A stretch of 64,000 nt of DNA, taken from Larimichthys crocea. Lineage: Eukaryota > Chordata > Actinopteri > Sciaenidae. The notes under the pieces were generated by a model, which was not told the DNA's origin, ran no database searches, and saw only the letters and a program-made list of their open reading frames with translations. This document shows, piece after piece, positions 45,024 through 57,262 of the stretch. The stretch's first letter is position 1. The number at the start of each line of letters is the position of its first letter. The position numbers were made by a program, and so were the translations under genes. The DNA lies in the NCBI RefSeq assembly GCF_000972845.2, contig NW_020853535.1, forward strand, positions 434,001-498,000, read 5' to 3'.

Positions 45024-45462
45024 ATGTCCAGACTCACAATTAGTGAGAAAGCACAAAATCTAGCCTGGTCCAATCAAAGACTTTCCAATAAAAGGAAATG
45101 GGAGGCTGTTGATCCAGCTGGTATCAAAAGGTAAGTGTTATATCGCTTCGCTGTACTCATAATTTACTGTTGGCGTTAAGATTGTGAAGATTCAAACAAC
45201 TTTTTAATCTTTATGCAGAAGGCCTGTGAGCCTTTCTCCAGACAGGAAGAGGAGAAGACTGGATCTACATGGAGAGCAGGCAACCAGAGACATTACACAA
45301 AGAAACACAGGTAGGATCATTTGTCTTCATAGCAGTGATTACAGCTCAAATGTTTTACTGCTAATACTAAAGAAATATTAAAACAACTTCATATGTGCAG
45401 ACACGCAGAATTCTCTGTTGACAATGAAGGAGAATGGAGGCAAAGCTTGGATGAGGAGCTGA
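45024..45462 (+). CDS. Candidate nested small gene, three exons, 86 residues
   Basis: Three open segments, 45024-45130, 45219-45310 and 45401-45462, join in frame through canonical GT-AG junctions (AAAAG|GTAAGT, ATGCAG|AA, CACAG|GTAGGA, TGTGCAG|AC). They give 86 residues and a TGA. The peptide is basic, with the cluster PDRKRRRLDL suggesting a nuclear signal, and has no domain I recognise. An acceptor-like ATATAG eight bases before the ATG suggests upstream exons. A downstream AATAAA lies at about 46149. It sits antisense within the predicted OSGEP 5' UTR intron. It could be an orphan gene, a decayed transposon gene or a coincidence of splice motifs. Confidence 0.35.
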
Positions 45463-47222
45463 GACGTAGGTATGTTCTTTAATAGCAACACACAATTGAG
45501 TTTCATCTTTGTCTTTAGACCTGAGGTATTGTCGAGTAGTCAAAAAAAATTAGCTCCTAAGTCCTTTCCTAACCACTATTCCTTGACCTTGATGGAAAAC
45601 ATCATGAGGTCAAGGAAAGATGTAAAGGAGAGTTCATAAGGAGTTAGGAGAAGACGACTCTGTCCGGTGTATCCTATGCTAAACGAGATAATAACTAAAT
45701 AAATAATTACTTAATAGTTTGAGAACAGCCCTTATCATGGTGGCTATGTTAATAGTTCCGGGTCATTTCACTCAATTAGGAAGGTTCCTAAGCAAAATTT
45801 ACTATTCAACCGCACCCCACGTCTAGAATAAAATATAATGTGTAATGGCTCTGCCATGTTTCTACTTAAAACTTTAATGTGTGTTACATGAAATAGAACC
45901 TGGGATGTTTTCATGCTCAGGTTTAGGTTTGATTTTGAAGCTGTCACTGTTGTTAATCTATACTTTTTTATTTGCAGAATTTAATCTCCACATTCCTCAG
46001 GTCATTCCTCGACAAAAACTGGACAACAAATGAACGGCATCCCGACTCACTGTCGCTTCAGACCTTCTTGCCAAAGAGACCAAAATGGACCACAGTTCAG
46101 AAGATTAAGAAACCTCAACATATGTGTCGCTGTCAGTTAAATACCTGAAATAAATATCATTTCAATTTCCTGTCTCAATTCTATGTCAGCTCATTTATAA
46201 TTTTTAATGTGTCCACCTCCTGTCCTGAAAAACACTGATTTAAACATATGCAGAAAATGAACCTCACTGAAACTAACACAGAAGTAACAGAACTTTTTAT
46301 ATCTCTTTGATAATTTAATAGACATGAAGACAGGACAGATCAAACTAAAGACTGAAATACAAGGAACAAAATGAAACTTTATATGTAACACTGACATCCA
46401 GCGTTTAAAGAACAGTACTGCAGCCAGTCTTTGTGTTTGTTACTTTCTGTTTGAGAGAAATTATGTTCAACAGAAAACAAACACTCCCTCAGTGAGAACC
46501 GAGTCTGTGACTTTCACAATAACTTTGTCACTTTCCACAAAGAACTGTGGGTCAGGATCTCTGTCAAAGAAGAATCTTTCAGTTTCCATACAATTAATAA
46601 GACAGGGATAATTATGGTGGAGATATTTTTTTGATTTATAGAGGAAACCAAGTGGACCTGCAGAAAACATAATCTAATAATCTAAAATACAAAGTTCATG
46701 GCTTTATTTTCCATGTTTTGATTCACTTGAAATGATTTTCAAATGAAATATAGAATGGGCACTCTGGGTCCTTCTGCTCTAAGCTGTCTTTATCCTTCAA
46801 ATGCATCTTGTGTTTTAGCATGAGTAAAACATGCATCCGCTCATCCACTCCACATGCTCTCATGGCTGCAGCATGCTCTGTTTGTGTCAAATTTGTTTCA
46901 GTGTTGACAACCCGGAGAGTTGACACGGTCAGTGTCAAAACTTAAAGGACAGCTTCTGGACTGGAAGATAAAGCTTTTACAAGGAGAATGCACTGGCTGT
47001 AGTATTGTTGTCAAGAAGATAGTATTCACATTTAGCATGTTTGCCTAATCTGAAAATATAAAACAGGGTCATTTTAAGATTTAATACAGGGAATCACGTA
47101 CACATTATTCCTTTAAACGTATTTCTTTTCATTCTTCTAATTATGTGTGATATTGAACAGCTGAGGTGAAATCTGTATGTCAAAACAGAGCAGCCGTTTT
47201 GACATGAAATAGCAGGGTCTGC

Positions 47223-47362
47223 ACAGGTGTTTGCAATGATACTAATTAAGGTCCCGTTCATTTAGTGCAGCAGAGACTTTTCAGTGAGGAAACATGCAGC
47301 ACCCTGACTCTGTGTGAGCTGAATGGAATATGACCTTAATTAGCATCATTGGAAACACCTGT
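47223..47362. mobile_element. Foldback/MITE-like element with 31-bp inverted repeats
   Basis: The arms at 47223-47253 (ACAGGTGTTTGCAATGATAC...) and 47332-47362 (reverse complement ACAGGTGTTTCCAATGATGC...) match at 29 of 31 positions and enclose 78 bp. This is the structure of a miniature inverted-repeat element or a stable RNA hairpin. No target-site duplication is obvious, so the exact ends are uncertain. Confidence 0.65.
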
Positions 47363-47943
47363 GTTTACCCGCTAATTCATGTCGAATAAAGTTTATTACG
47401 AAATACTGAGAGAAATTAAATGTATAGAATTTTATTTTACACTTCATCCAAATCTAGTATCGCTTATTTATTTACTATTATATATTTCAAGAAAGGACTT
47501 ATATGGTAATAAGTATGGGAACTTTTTAACTGTACTTTTATATTTCATATTTTTAAAGGGACCTTGTAAATATGATAAGATACTCCATCAGAAATGCTGT
47601 CAGTACATGTATATGTTTGTCTAATGTAAATGTATTTAGTAAAACCAAAACGCCTGTTTAGTTATGTAGCCGCTATGCTAGCAATGACAGCACGTCGTCT
47701 TGGTACAACTATCTTAAATGACCGCAGCGCCGAGTAACAAAATCAGTATACCTTGCTTTTCACCTGCCTTCGGTGGCTCACATTAATCCAGTATTAAACC
47801 TGCTGGTGGTTAAACTTTTAAACTAACACTTTGACTGGCTCGGCTAACTGCTGCAACTAAACTACTCCATCAACCTCGGGGTCACAAACACCGCCCACCG
47901 TGAGTGAGCCTCACCAACAAGGTTCGTGTAAATTACAGTTTAC

Positions 47944-48172
47944 CTGAGCGGAATGTCACGATAAAGGAATACGCTTTATAGCCTAGTGTTCTATATGTCT
48001 GCCAATGTTTTAATACATTAAGGAATACAATGCAGGATTTTTTTCTTTTTTTTTAATCAGGCAGACGTTTAGGCGGCCTTCACGTGGTCAGATCTGTGCT
48101 GTGTGTCTGTGTTTGGGTGCGCGTGAAGGAAGGAGCGCGTATTTGTCGTTGCATCCTGTTGTGAAAGTGCAA
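47944..48172. promoter_or_regulatory. Probable bidirectional OSGEP/APEX1 promoter region
   Basis: The predicted non-coding first exon of OSGEP ends at 47944 on the minus strand. A CAA|GTAAGA donor at 48172/48173 on the plus strand would end a non-coding first exon of APEX1. Its acceptor is TTTTTCCAG at 49615-49623. The two starts would be less than about 230 bp apart. OSGEP and APEX1 share a bidirectional promoter in mammals. The DNA between is only moderately CpG-rich. Confidence 0.5.
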
Positions 48173-49105
48173 GTAAGATCATTTGCATCTCCTTTTCCTG
48201 AAACGTGTTAACTACTTGAAATGGCGATAGTGTTTTTTGATTTGCATTTATTGATTAATCAAATTGAGCTGTGCAGGAAGCTAATTAGTAGCTGGCTAGT
48301 TGTTCTCCATTCATTGTGAGTGCAGGCCGTCTGCTGCTGCTGCCTCTGTGCTCTTTGTTACGGAGGACACGCTAGCTTTAGCTTGCTATTAAACTCGACG
48401 TAACACGTAAAAGCAACTTAATGCTCTATGCCGTTGCTGGTTTTATGTTTTCTACGCGGGAGCTTGTAATTTTTGCATCCAACAGGTCAAGAATTAATTT
48501 GTATTTTACATAAAGCGTGCACGGCTGTACGCTCCTCACATAATAAATATTCAGCGTGCTTCCCCTTTATTAGAAAGACATATTTCCGCCTTAAAAGAAA
48601 ACTCAAACTGTGTCCGGCTGACGAGCACCATTTCTAGAACTAATATGTACGCGTAAAACCGACGTATGTTGTAACACGAGGTATTTCGGAACTGAATTTA
48701 CAAGGAGGAAGAAGTTGTAGTTCAGCCAACATCCGATGGAGTCGATACAGGTGCTGCCATGCGTTGAGATGAGTGTTGGCACACTTTAGTTTGGAGAGTA
48801 GCCTGTTTGAAGATACTCAAGTTGGTGTTCGTGAAAGTAATTGCTCATACAACAGAGTTTTTTTTGTTTGTTTTTTTTAACTGCCAGTTTTAGACTATAT
48901 ATATATATCAATCAACCGATATTGGTATATGTGGGCTGACAACAATAAATGCAGAATAGAAATGTCACAGTATGCCCAATCTGAGAGCAGTTACTGTACA
49001 AATTTATTGTTTTACCTGCAGCATTTCCTGATCAGTACCTCCCTATTAAATGTTTCTTTGTGTTACTGTATGTGTCTTGAATTGTTTTAAAATTAAAAGC
49101 ATGAA

Positions 49106-49139
<34 letters not shown>

Positions 49140-49694
49140 GGTCAGACTCTAACTAATTAAACGGCATTGTTTCTCTGAGTCACTCTGCAACTGTAACTCT
49201 AGAGATCCATTGACTATGAAATGCAGGAAAATATATATATATTTTTTTTAACTAACTAGAACCAAAGGTGACCTCAAATTATTTATACAAAATGGCACAA
49301 ACCAAAAATAAACTCTATTTACAATTATAGAAAACAGGAAAAGCAACAAATCCTCATTTAAGGAGCTGGAAACCACACATGTCCAATTCATTTATCATTT
49401 AACAAGGGTTGTCATTTTTGGTACTTTTTTTTTTTTTTTTTTTTTTTAATCTAACTATAGTAATTAACAAATCAACCGTTGTTTCAGCACTGCAGTAAAA
49501 ACTTGCACTTACTCTGACCTTGATGGCACAGTTGAGGACCACAGTGAATTCTCATAATGCTCATATATTTGACACATGAGTTTGAATGAACACATCTCTC
49601 AAATTTTTCTTCTGTTTTTCCAGCGGAGCGTGTGCTGTTGTGTGTGCGTGTTGTGTGTCTGCGAGGTGTGTTTGCAGTCAGAGCGAGTTCAAGT

Positions 49695-51106
49695 ATGAAG
49701 AGAGGCAAGAACGCAGAGGAGGCGTCTGGAGACGGGGAAAATGACACGAGTTCTGGTACTACACCGCACACTAACACATTCAAATCCATATGGTTTGCTA
49801 CATATTAAAGAATTTCTGCAAACACTAAAACGTGTGACCTGTCACTTTTATGACCTATTATCTTTCTTCAACTCACAGCTTCTGCAAAGAAAGGAAAGAA
49901 GACCAAGGAACCAGAGGCCCCAGTGTTGTATGAGGATCCTCCTGACAAATTGACCAGCAAAGATGGGCGCAGTGCCAACATGAAGATCACCTCCTGGAAT
50001 GTGGACGGACTGAGGGCCTGGGTGAAAAAGAAGGGCCTGGATGTGAGTTTGCACTAAAATGGAGAAATTAAAGCAATATTGTTTGCAAAGTTTTGCTGAC
50101 ACTGGTGTTAATGGTTGTTTGTCCTCCCAGTGGGTGCGTGAGGAGTCTCCAGATGTTTTGTGCCTGCAGGAGACCAAGTGTTCAGAGAAAGCCCTCCCTG
50201 CTGACATCACCTCTATGCCTGAGTACCCTTACAAGTACTGGGCCACGTCAGACGAGAAGGAGGGCTACAGCGGTGTGGCCATGCTCTGCAAGACCGAACC
50301 CCTGAAAGTCACCTATGGCATTGGTGAGTGCCAATTTATTTATTTATTTATTTATTTATTTATTTTTTAAGAATAGCTACACATTTTATGTGGTAACTTC
50401 CTTGAGTCTCCAATGGTTGCTTAGCAACTGCTCCCACACAGACAGATTTAACAAACTTTAAAGACAAATTGTCAGTTACATATTTTTGTACATGGCAAAG
50501 AAATATACAATGCTGCGATTCTACCTCACTGTTACCTTTCATATCCGTTGTTAACACACTAAACATCTTGAATCTGTTACCAACCCTCCAGGCAAAGAAG
50601 AGCATGACAAGGAGGGTCGTGTCATCACTGCCGAGTTCCCCAACTTCTACCTGGTGACCACTTACGTGCCAAACGCCAGTAAAGGCCTTGTGCGCCTGGA
50701 TTACCGCAAAACCTGGGACGTGGACTTCCGGGCATACCTGAGCGAGCTGGACATGCAAAAGCCCCTGGTGCTGTGCGGCGATCTCAATGTCGCACACCAG
50801 GAGATTGACCTAAAGAACCCCAAGGGGAACAAGAAAAACGCTGGCTTCACCCCCGAGGAGCGCGAGGGCTTCAGCCAGCTGCTGGAGGCAGGTTTCGTGG
50901 ACAGCTTCCGTGAGCTCTACCCCGACCAGGCCAACGCCTATACCTTCTGGACCTACATGATGAACTCCCGCAGTAAGAACGTGGGCTGGAGGCTCGATTA
51001 CTTTGTGCTGTCGTCTAGTCTGCTGCCAGGCCTGTGTGACAGCAAGATCCGCAACAAGGCGATGGGAAGCGACCACTGCCCTATCACTCTGCATGTAGCT
51101 GTGTAG
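49695..51106 (+). CDS. apex1: APEX1, apurinic/apyrimidinic endonuclease, 310 residues
   Basis: APEX1 (APE1/Ref-1) cuts DNA 5' to abasic sites in base-excision repair in the nucleus, and in mammals is also a redox activator of transcription factors. The coding exons are 49695-49755, 49879-50042, 50131-50323 and 50592-51106. A Lys-rich N-terminus (about residues 1-35) precedes the exonuclease III-like domain. Catalytic motifs are intact: CLQETKC (metal-binding Glu), LCGDLNVAH (Asp and Asn), NVGWRLDYF and the C-terminal GSDHCPIT with the catalytic His. Residue 58 is Thr in [10 protein letters not shown], where human has Cys65, the redox nucleophile. Zebrafish also has Thr58 here and is reported to lack the redox function. 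Poly(A) hexamers lie at 51570 and 51677. Confidence 0.97.
50336..50366. repeat. (TTTA)n microsatellite
   Basis: About seven TTTA units just inside APEX1 coding intron 3. Confidence 0.9.
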
Positions 51107-52082
51107 GTCACGTCTGGTCTGCAAGAGCTACTGCTTTGCATAGCTGTCACTGTTCTTTATTTTTAATAGTACTCCTGTTCCAACGTGTCTAAAAATATAA
51201 TGTACAGCCCTGTGCTGTTAGTGAAGCATCGCCTACTTGGGTATTTGCTGACCTTTCTCATAGGTGAAGCTCTACCCAAACTCATGTTTAAGTAGGTTCA
51301 GCAGTAGCTTAGTTGTCTTCTGTATCTATGAAACTTTCATAAAATTTCACAACGCGATTCATAATGCTCATTCATCCTCCTTCATGTAACTAAAGTTTGT
51401 CAGGAAAACCCAGCGATGTATACCTAAATTCTGTAAAGACGCAACACTAAATACTCAACGATGTCTAAGCTAAATTTCAATGACTGATGAATGGTTGTAG
51501 AACTCAGTGTGGCTCCTGTCTGTACACTGCTGATACATGCCAGAGAACCTGCAGCCGTCTTGTTTTTCAAATAAAATCACTGCTGTTAAAAGAAAATGTA
51601 ACTTGTTCTAGCACAAAAACGTTTTAAGCCTCTTTTTCAAACCAGTGTTAAACTTTCTGTTGTAAAATGTACCCACAATAAAGTTCCCCTTGGATTTATG
51701 TAAAACCTTTTCCTGTTCATTATTTGAAGATTCTGAGCCAAGATGATGAGTGGGGGAAAAGAAGCAACACCACAATGCATCTGAAAGACACGTCTCTGCT
51801 CAGTGTGCTTTAATGCAAACAAAACCTGGAAATCAAACGCATTCAGTATCATGGAAAAAAAGAAATTCAACATAAATCTGTTCTTACAAGTCTTTACTAG
51901 CCACAGTTCAGTGCAGTTGCATAGAAGATAAATCCCAATCCAGCTACAGTAGCTTTTGCCTAAACCAGTGTTGTAAAACCATCCAAGACCAAGACTGATC
52001 TCACGTACTACAACACTGGCCTAATCTAATCTCATTACCAGTTAAATTTCCAAAATAATCTCTGTCTAACTTCAAGTCTTGA
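51107..52082. other. APEX1 3' UTR facing the zinc-finger gene's 3' UTR
   Basis: On the plus strand AATAAA occurs at 51570 and 51677. On the minus strand an ATTAAA (51809-51814) is the likely poly(A) signal of the zinc-finger gene. The two transcripts would therefore end tail-to-tail within about 100 bp. No coding signal is seen between them. Confidence 0.55.
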
Positions 52083-55000
52083 CTAGGTTAACTTCATGAT
52101 ATGTGTCCGTTGATGCATTTTCAGATTATATGACTGCCTGAATCCCTTCCCGCATTCTACACACAGGTATGGTTTTTCCCCCGAATGAGTCCGCTGGTGT
52201 CTTTTCAGGCGGTTGGCACTGAGGAAGCTCTTGTCGCACTCGGTGCAGGAGTACGGCCGGACTCCCGTGTGGTAGCGCATGTGGATGGTCAGGTAGCAAG
52301 ACTGAGTGAACCTCTTGCCACAGTGGGGGCACTGGAAAGGCTTGTGGCCCGTGTGGAAACGCTCATGCTTCAGAAGCTCAGCGTGAGAAAAGAATCCCTT
52401 CCCGCAGTCGGAGCAGAGGAACGGCCTCTCACCTGAATGAGTCAGTTCGTGTCTGATCAAAGTCGCCTTATAGACAAAACTCTTGTCGCATTGCGAGCAG
52501 GTGAAAACGTTTTCTCTGGTGTGGCAGCGCTCGTGCTTCTTCATGTTGCGTTCCCTCTTGAAGCTTTTACCACAGAAGGAACACATAAAGGGCATTTCCT
52601 CTGAGTGGATCTTCATGTGGCTCAGCAAACCCCCCCTGTAGAGGAATCCCTTCCCGCACTGCGTACATATGTGCGGCCGCTCCTTTTGGTGGATGCGTTG
52701 ATGTGCGGTAAGGGCTGCCCGGTAGGCGAAGCTTTTTCCGCAGTTGCAGGTGTGCACTCTTTCTTCTTGGTGAGTCTGGAGGTGCCTGTTGAGGTAGCTG
52801 GCACAGCTGAAGCCCAGGTCACAGTGAGGGCATTTGTAAGAACGCTCTACCTTATCAGCATCCTCACTGTGAGTCTTCAGGTGTCTCACCAGTGCCGACT
52901 TCCAGGCAAACGCCCGGCCGCACTCTGAACACAGGTACTCGCCGTTCTCCATGTGGGTGCTCTTGTGCTCCCTCTGAGCCACCAGGGACTTGAAGAACTC
53001 GCCGCAGATCAGGCACTCGTACTTGCGCCCGGACTTGTGCGTCTGCTTGTGCCTCTCCAGTGACTGTTTGAAGGAGAACCTTCGTCCGCACTGAGAACAC
53101 AGGAAAGGCTGCTCGCCTGTGTGGATGCGCTGGTGGGCTTTTAGTAAGGATTGAAACTTGAAGGTCTTCTCACAGTCTGGGCAACTAAAACGCCCCTCTT
53201 CATCTGCAAGGGGCTGAAGGGACAGCTTGACGTCCTCAGCCTCAACTGAGTGAACCTTGTCAATGTGCTGTTGGACATGGGCTTTTTCTGGGTGGTGGTA
53301 GGAGCACTTAGGACAGGAGAAGGCAGCCAATGAGCCATCTGCTACAGAACCTTATGGAAAAACAAAGTTATTAGAGGCTGGAGTGAGAAATAGACAGTGC
53401 TCAGACAAGATGTGCTTCAATTTTGCTGCCATTTTTTCTTTATTTAGTGCCACTAAATGATTATCTGTAACCCTGCAAATTATAGAACAGAAATTAACCT
53501 GTAATTTACTAATGAATAAAATTGAACTGCAAAAATTAGTTTGAAAGATGCTAGAAGAACACGAATAAGAGATAACCGAATTTAAGTTTTAATATTAATA
53601 TTTTAATATTAAATAAGATAAGATAGATTTTACTGAACCTACACCGGGGAATGTCACTTTCACTTTTGGTGTCTAGCAAAGCATTTAAGTTAGAAGTTAT
53701 TTTCTCACATTTCATGACTTGAAATTTTCAATTTCCTTTAAATAAACGGTAGCAAATTTAATTTTAGTTACGCACAAATTACTGGGTTGAAATTGAACTT
53801 ACAGTTACCAGATAGCCAGCTGCTTTGATTTTCTTTAATGTAATAGTATCAGTGTCTAAGCTTTCGTATCTCTCTGGTTATGTAGTGGTGAGCGAGATCA
53901 AAAAAACCAAACACTCACTTTCATCGCCGTCCTTTGATGAGACCACAGATGACCCATATGAGTGCTCTGCACTGTTAAAGAAAAAGGAAATATAAGCATG
54001 AGGTGCTGCATCTTAGTCATGTTTAACCATACAGTCAACTGAACTTCATATTGCACATTCTGTTTCTATGTACTAAACCTGAAATAAAACCAGGAAGACA
54101 AAAACACAAGGAACACATGAAAAGTGGTAAATATGGACAGATGGTTTTACCAGTTGAAAGGTAAAGGCTTCAGCTCTGTGGAGTTCGTCTTGGTGATCTT
54201 CTTTCTTTTAGTGGTCATGCGCTTCTGTAAATTTATCACCTGGATCTTCATGGTCGGTTTGCGCTTGCGCCCACTTGTGCGGACCTTCACCTGGGAAATG
54301 ACTTCATTGTCAGACTCGGAGGGGTGACAGTCAACGCTCTGAACCTCTGCATCCTCAAGATCACCATTGTCATCCACCTGGCTGTCAGCTTCATCAAGTA
54401 CAGGAGCCTCGCTGACACCTTCATCACCTGCAACAACCTCTTGTCCATCTTTACAGCTCACTGTGGGCTCGTTAGCGTTTCTATCCTCACTGTGAGTTTT
54501 CAGGTGCCTTGCAAGCGCCAGCTCCCAGTTAAATTTCTTGTTGCACTGATGACACGCGTAAACACCGTCCTCCATGTGTGTCTGCTTGTGCTCTGTGCGT
54601 GCTGACAAAGAGTGAAAGGTCTCCCCGCAGATGGCGCAGTTGTACTTGCGGCCGGTTTTGTGTGTATGTCGGTGCCTGTCGAGGGACTGCCTGAAAGAGA
54701 AGCAGCGGCCGCAGTCGTTGCAGCGGTGGGGGCGCTCACCGGTGTGGATGACCCTGTGGGCGATTAATGAAGAGGCAAACTTGAATTTCTTCTCGCAGTC
54801 TGGGCAGTCATGAGGTCCCACAGAGGTTTTGTGCTGGGAGGACGACATGTCCTCCTTGTTAGCATCTAGAAGGATGATGTCTGTCAAACCACTCGCACCT
54901 TTTTCTTGTACTGCTTCCTCCCCTGCTTCAACTTCTTCTTCCCTGGTTGTGTCATCAGGAAGAACTTCAGCCGGTGTGCTAATGTCTGTTCCTTCACAGC

Positions 55001-57262
55001 AGTTCTCTTCCATCACCACCTCGATGTCGGTGCTTGTGCCCAATTCAACCTCTGCATAATCTGTCACTGTGATTATTTCAACTGCTACGTCCTCCACAAA
55101 TGACACAGTGTGTGTGTTGTCACCGAGGCTTTGCAGTGGATCCGATTGGTTGGGTTGTTTGGTATTTTTTGCCGCTCTGCTAGGGGAAACCGCAGAAAGG
55201 GAGGAGAGGATCCTGTCCCCCATGCTAGAAGGTGGAACTGCACAAGAAACAAGAATGACACACAGGTTATTGTCTGTCTTTAACGATGAAAGAAAAAAAC
55301 ACAATAGATTAGTGGTGTTGGGAATCGACTGACCGTGCTGCTCTAAATGCCCAAGGTGTTTGTGGTGCTGGAGCAAATTTTTCAAGTGTGTAGGCTCAGA
55401 GACAGAATGCACACAATCCTCCAACGCAGAGCACTCAGCTCCAAGCCAGGAAACAGTCTGTGGGAAATGTGCGGAAACAGATATTATACCAAACTGTATC
55501 TAATCAAAAAGAATTAAACTTCAAAAGTAGGATACCAACATCAGATACTAACATCAGATACCAATGTCGCATTGGCAAATTGAACACCTGTAGGATATAT
55601 TACTAGCCAAGGATGTCCAGTCACACATGTCTGTTTTACTTTGAACTATAGCAAAGGCAAAACAGAGTGTATTTTATCAGCATAAAGCTAATTTAATGTC
55701 AGTGACTAAGAGGTCATTATATTAATATTACATTAACCATGTGTGGGATTATTGGTGAGGTCATACCAGATGCCATGTATGAATTGTGTGAGGAGGTTTT
55801 TAGTATAGAAACAATATGGAAATGTTCTTTGATGGTGAGAAACTGTTGAAGGAGATGAAACATCATCTCACCTGCTCAAGGTCAGGAACTGGCAACAGCT
55901 GAGCCAGCCGAAAGAGGAACTCTGAAAACAGCATCTGTAAGTCACTGTCGTACTGAGGTCCATACTCAGCGGGGAAGACATTCTTTGAAAAACAAAACAA
56001 GATTGTCAAGAAAATTTTTTTTTACTCAATACAAAACTTCAGTACTTAAAAATATTGTACTCCACATCCTAGTGAATGTGGGCAACTGACTGAACCAAGC
56101 TTTACAAATTATAACCTATAATGGAAAGTAACATTTACAGTTGAATTTGATAACTGCCTCACCAAGAAAAAGTCTCGTCTCTCCTCTGGGTCTTTGAGCA
56201 GAGTGTGGATCAAGTCAAGAAAGTTAACTGCTACTTGCTCTCTGGATTCTTTCACCTGCGATATGGACATAAAATGTACACATATTAAGTTCACCACTGC
56301 CTAAGTGGTTTCAATAAGCTTGCCTAGCCAAGCAGCATAAGTTACAATGTTGATCTAAGAAGCAGAAATATTGCAAAATGGTTGGAATTTTGGTGTATGA
56401 GATAAATATCTGCTAATCTAGACTGTAGACACTTACATCTAACAGGGTGGAGTGCTGTGGTTCAATCTTCTCCAGATGAGACAAGATGAAGTCAGTTTCC
56501 ACAAACTGTTCACTTCGGCACAACTCTAGAATATACTGAGGAGGAAAAACAAGCAGAAATGGCACCAGAACACTCACAAGACAGCTTACATATCATTAAC
56601 GGTCTATAACTATCAACCCTTTCCTCCTCTGACCCACCCTGGCTCTTAAACCCAGGTCAAGTTGCGTCCGGTGTTTGTAGATTAGCAGCTCTGGAATCAT
56701 GTCCATCACTAAAGAAACAAAATCTGCCACTTTGCAGTAGTTCATGACATCGTGTTTCTTCAGAACCTGCCACATGGAGGCTGCCATAAGCTGGAGAGGT
56801 GGGACCAGGAGGCGCAGCGATGCCAGAGGTAAGAGGTCACCTGGATAAACAGAAAGGGAGTGTAGCTGGAGTCACTGATGTGGGGAAATAAATGTGTTTC
56901 AATTATTGAATTATACAATCATATAGTTCCACAATTAGCTGGACAATAAATGTTAATTGAATGCAACCTGACTGGAAAGGTGCATGTTCAGCAACAACAA
57001 TGTTGCTAAAAACCCAGTTATGTTTGTATTGGAAGTGGTTTCCCTGTACGTACAACTTCATATGATTTACGATGCATAATAAAAACTATACTATCCAAAG
57101 TTAAACCACTAGGCTAGCTTTCTAAGCTAAGTTACAGTAGAAGCACTGATAAAAGTCAACGTTAGCTGAACTCAAACTTTCCCCCTTAACTCTGCTTTTG
57201 TTGGCTCCTGTCTTCACAGCACACACACCTTTGGAGAGGAACGTGCAGACACTTGAGTCCAT
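52083..57262 (-). CDS. Second TIN2-like/C2H2 zinc-finger gene, long isoform (659 residues, 14 fingers)
   Basis: Transcript-order exons: 57229-57262, 56638-56840, 56437-56535, 56163-56255, 55872-55982 and 55334-55457, encoding the TIN2-like domain; then 53919-53966 and 52083-53350. The domain matches the plus-strand paralogue exon for exon: AASMWQV, LGLRAR, EYGPQYDSDLQMLFSEFL, LAQLLPVPDLEQ. The terminal exon has 14 fingers. The first is degenerate (CPKCSYHHPEKAHVQQHIDKVH), and one in the middle has a CxC pair (HTCNCGKSF), the same anomaly as in the paralogue. Frame holds through every junction, giving 660 codons with the stop. An alternative, nearer terminal exon is described separately. The gene probably acts as a DNA-binding nuclear protein; its link to shelterin is by domain homology only. 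Confidence 0.85.
54147..57262 (-). CDS. Short isoform of the same gene with alternative terminal exon (584 residues, 4 fingers)
   Basis: The same six TIN2-domain exons can splice from 55334 to an acceptor (TTCTTGTGCAG) at 55237 and read to a stop at 54147, giving 585 codons with the stop. This exon encodes an acidic linker (for example VEIITVTDYAEVELGTSTD), four C2H2 fingers and a basic tail (SGRKRKPTMK, RMTTKRKK). Its four fingers align finger for finger with fingers 2-5 of the downstream terminal exon, sharing KFKF, FSFRQSL/FSFKQSL, GRKYxCxICGE and LARHLKTHSED/LVRHLKTHSED. One exon is therefore a tandem duplicate of the other. Which exon is used, and when, is unknown. It could instead mark two genes sharing a promoter. 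Confidence 0.75.

Larger units (their letters stand above)
42571..47943 (-). other. osgep: Predicted 5' UTR intron of OSGEP, repeat-rich
   Basis: A good acceptor (TTATCTCTCCTAG) precedes the OSGEP start exon at 42571. A near-perfect donor (CTCAG|GTAAAC) lies on the same strand at 47944/47943, close to the APEX1 promoter side. The 5.4 kb between them is AT-rich and carries dispersed GACAGGGTGGA motifs, paired degenerate segments near 42960-43050 and 43560-43650, a nested open-frame series at 45024-45462 and a foldback at 47223-47362. The intron is inferred from the two splice motifs. Confidence 0.55.

Noticed and set aside
47379..47624. 81-codon AT-rich frame upstream of APEX1
   Set aside because: Low-complexity AT-rich translation with no splice motifs or conserved residues.
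49484..49789. Minus-strand frame over the APEX1 start
   Set aside because: Antisense to the APEX1 5' exon, with no splice logic or similarity.
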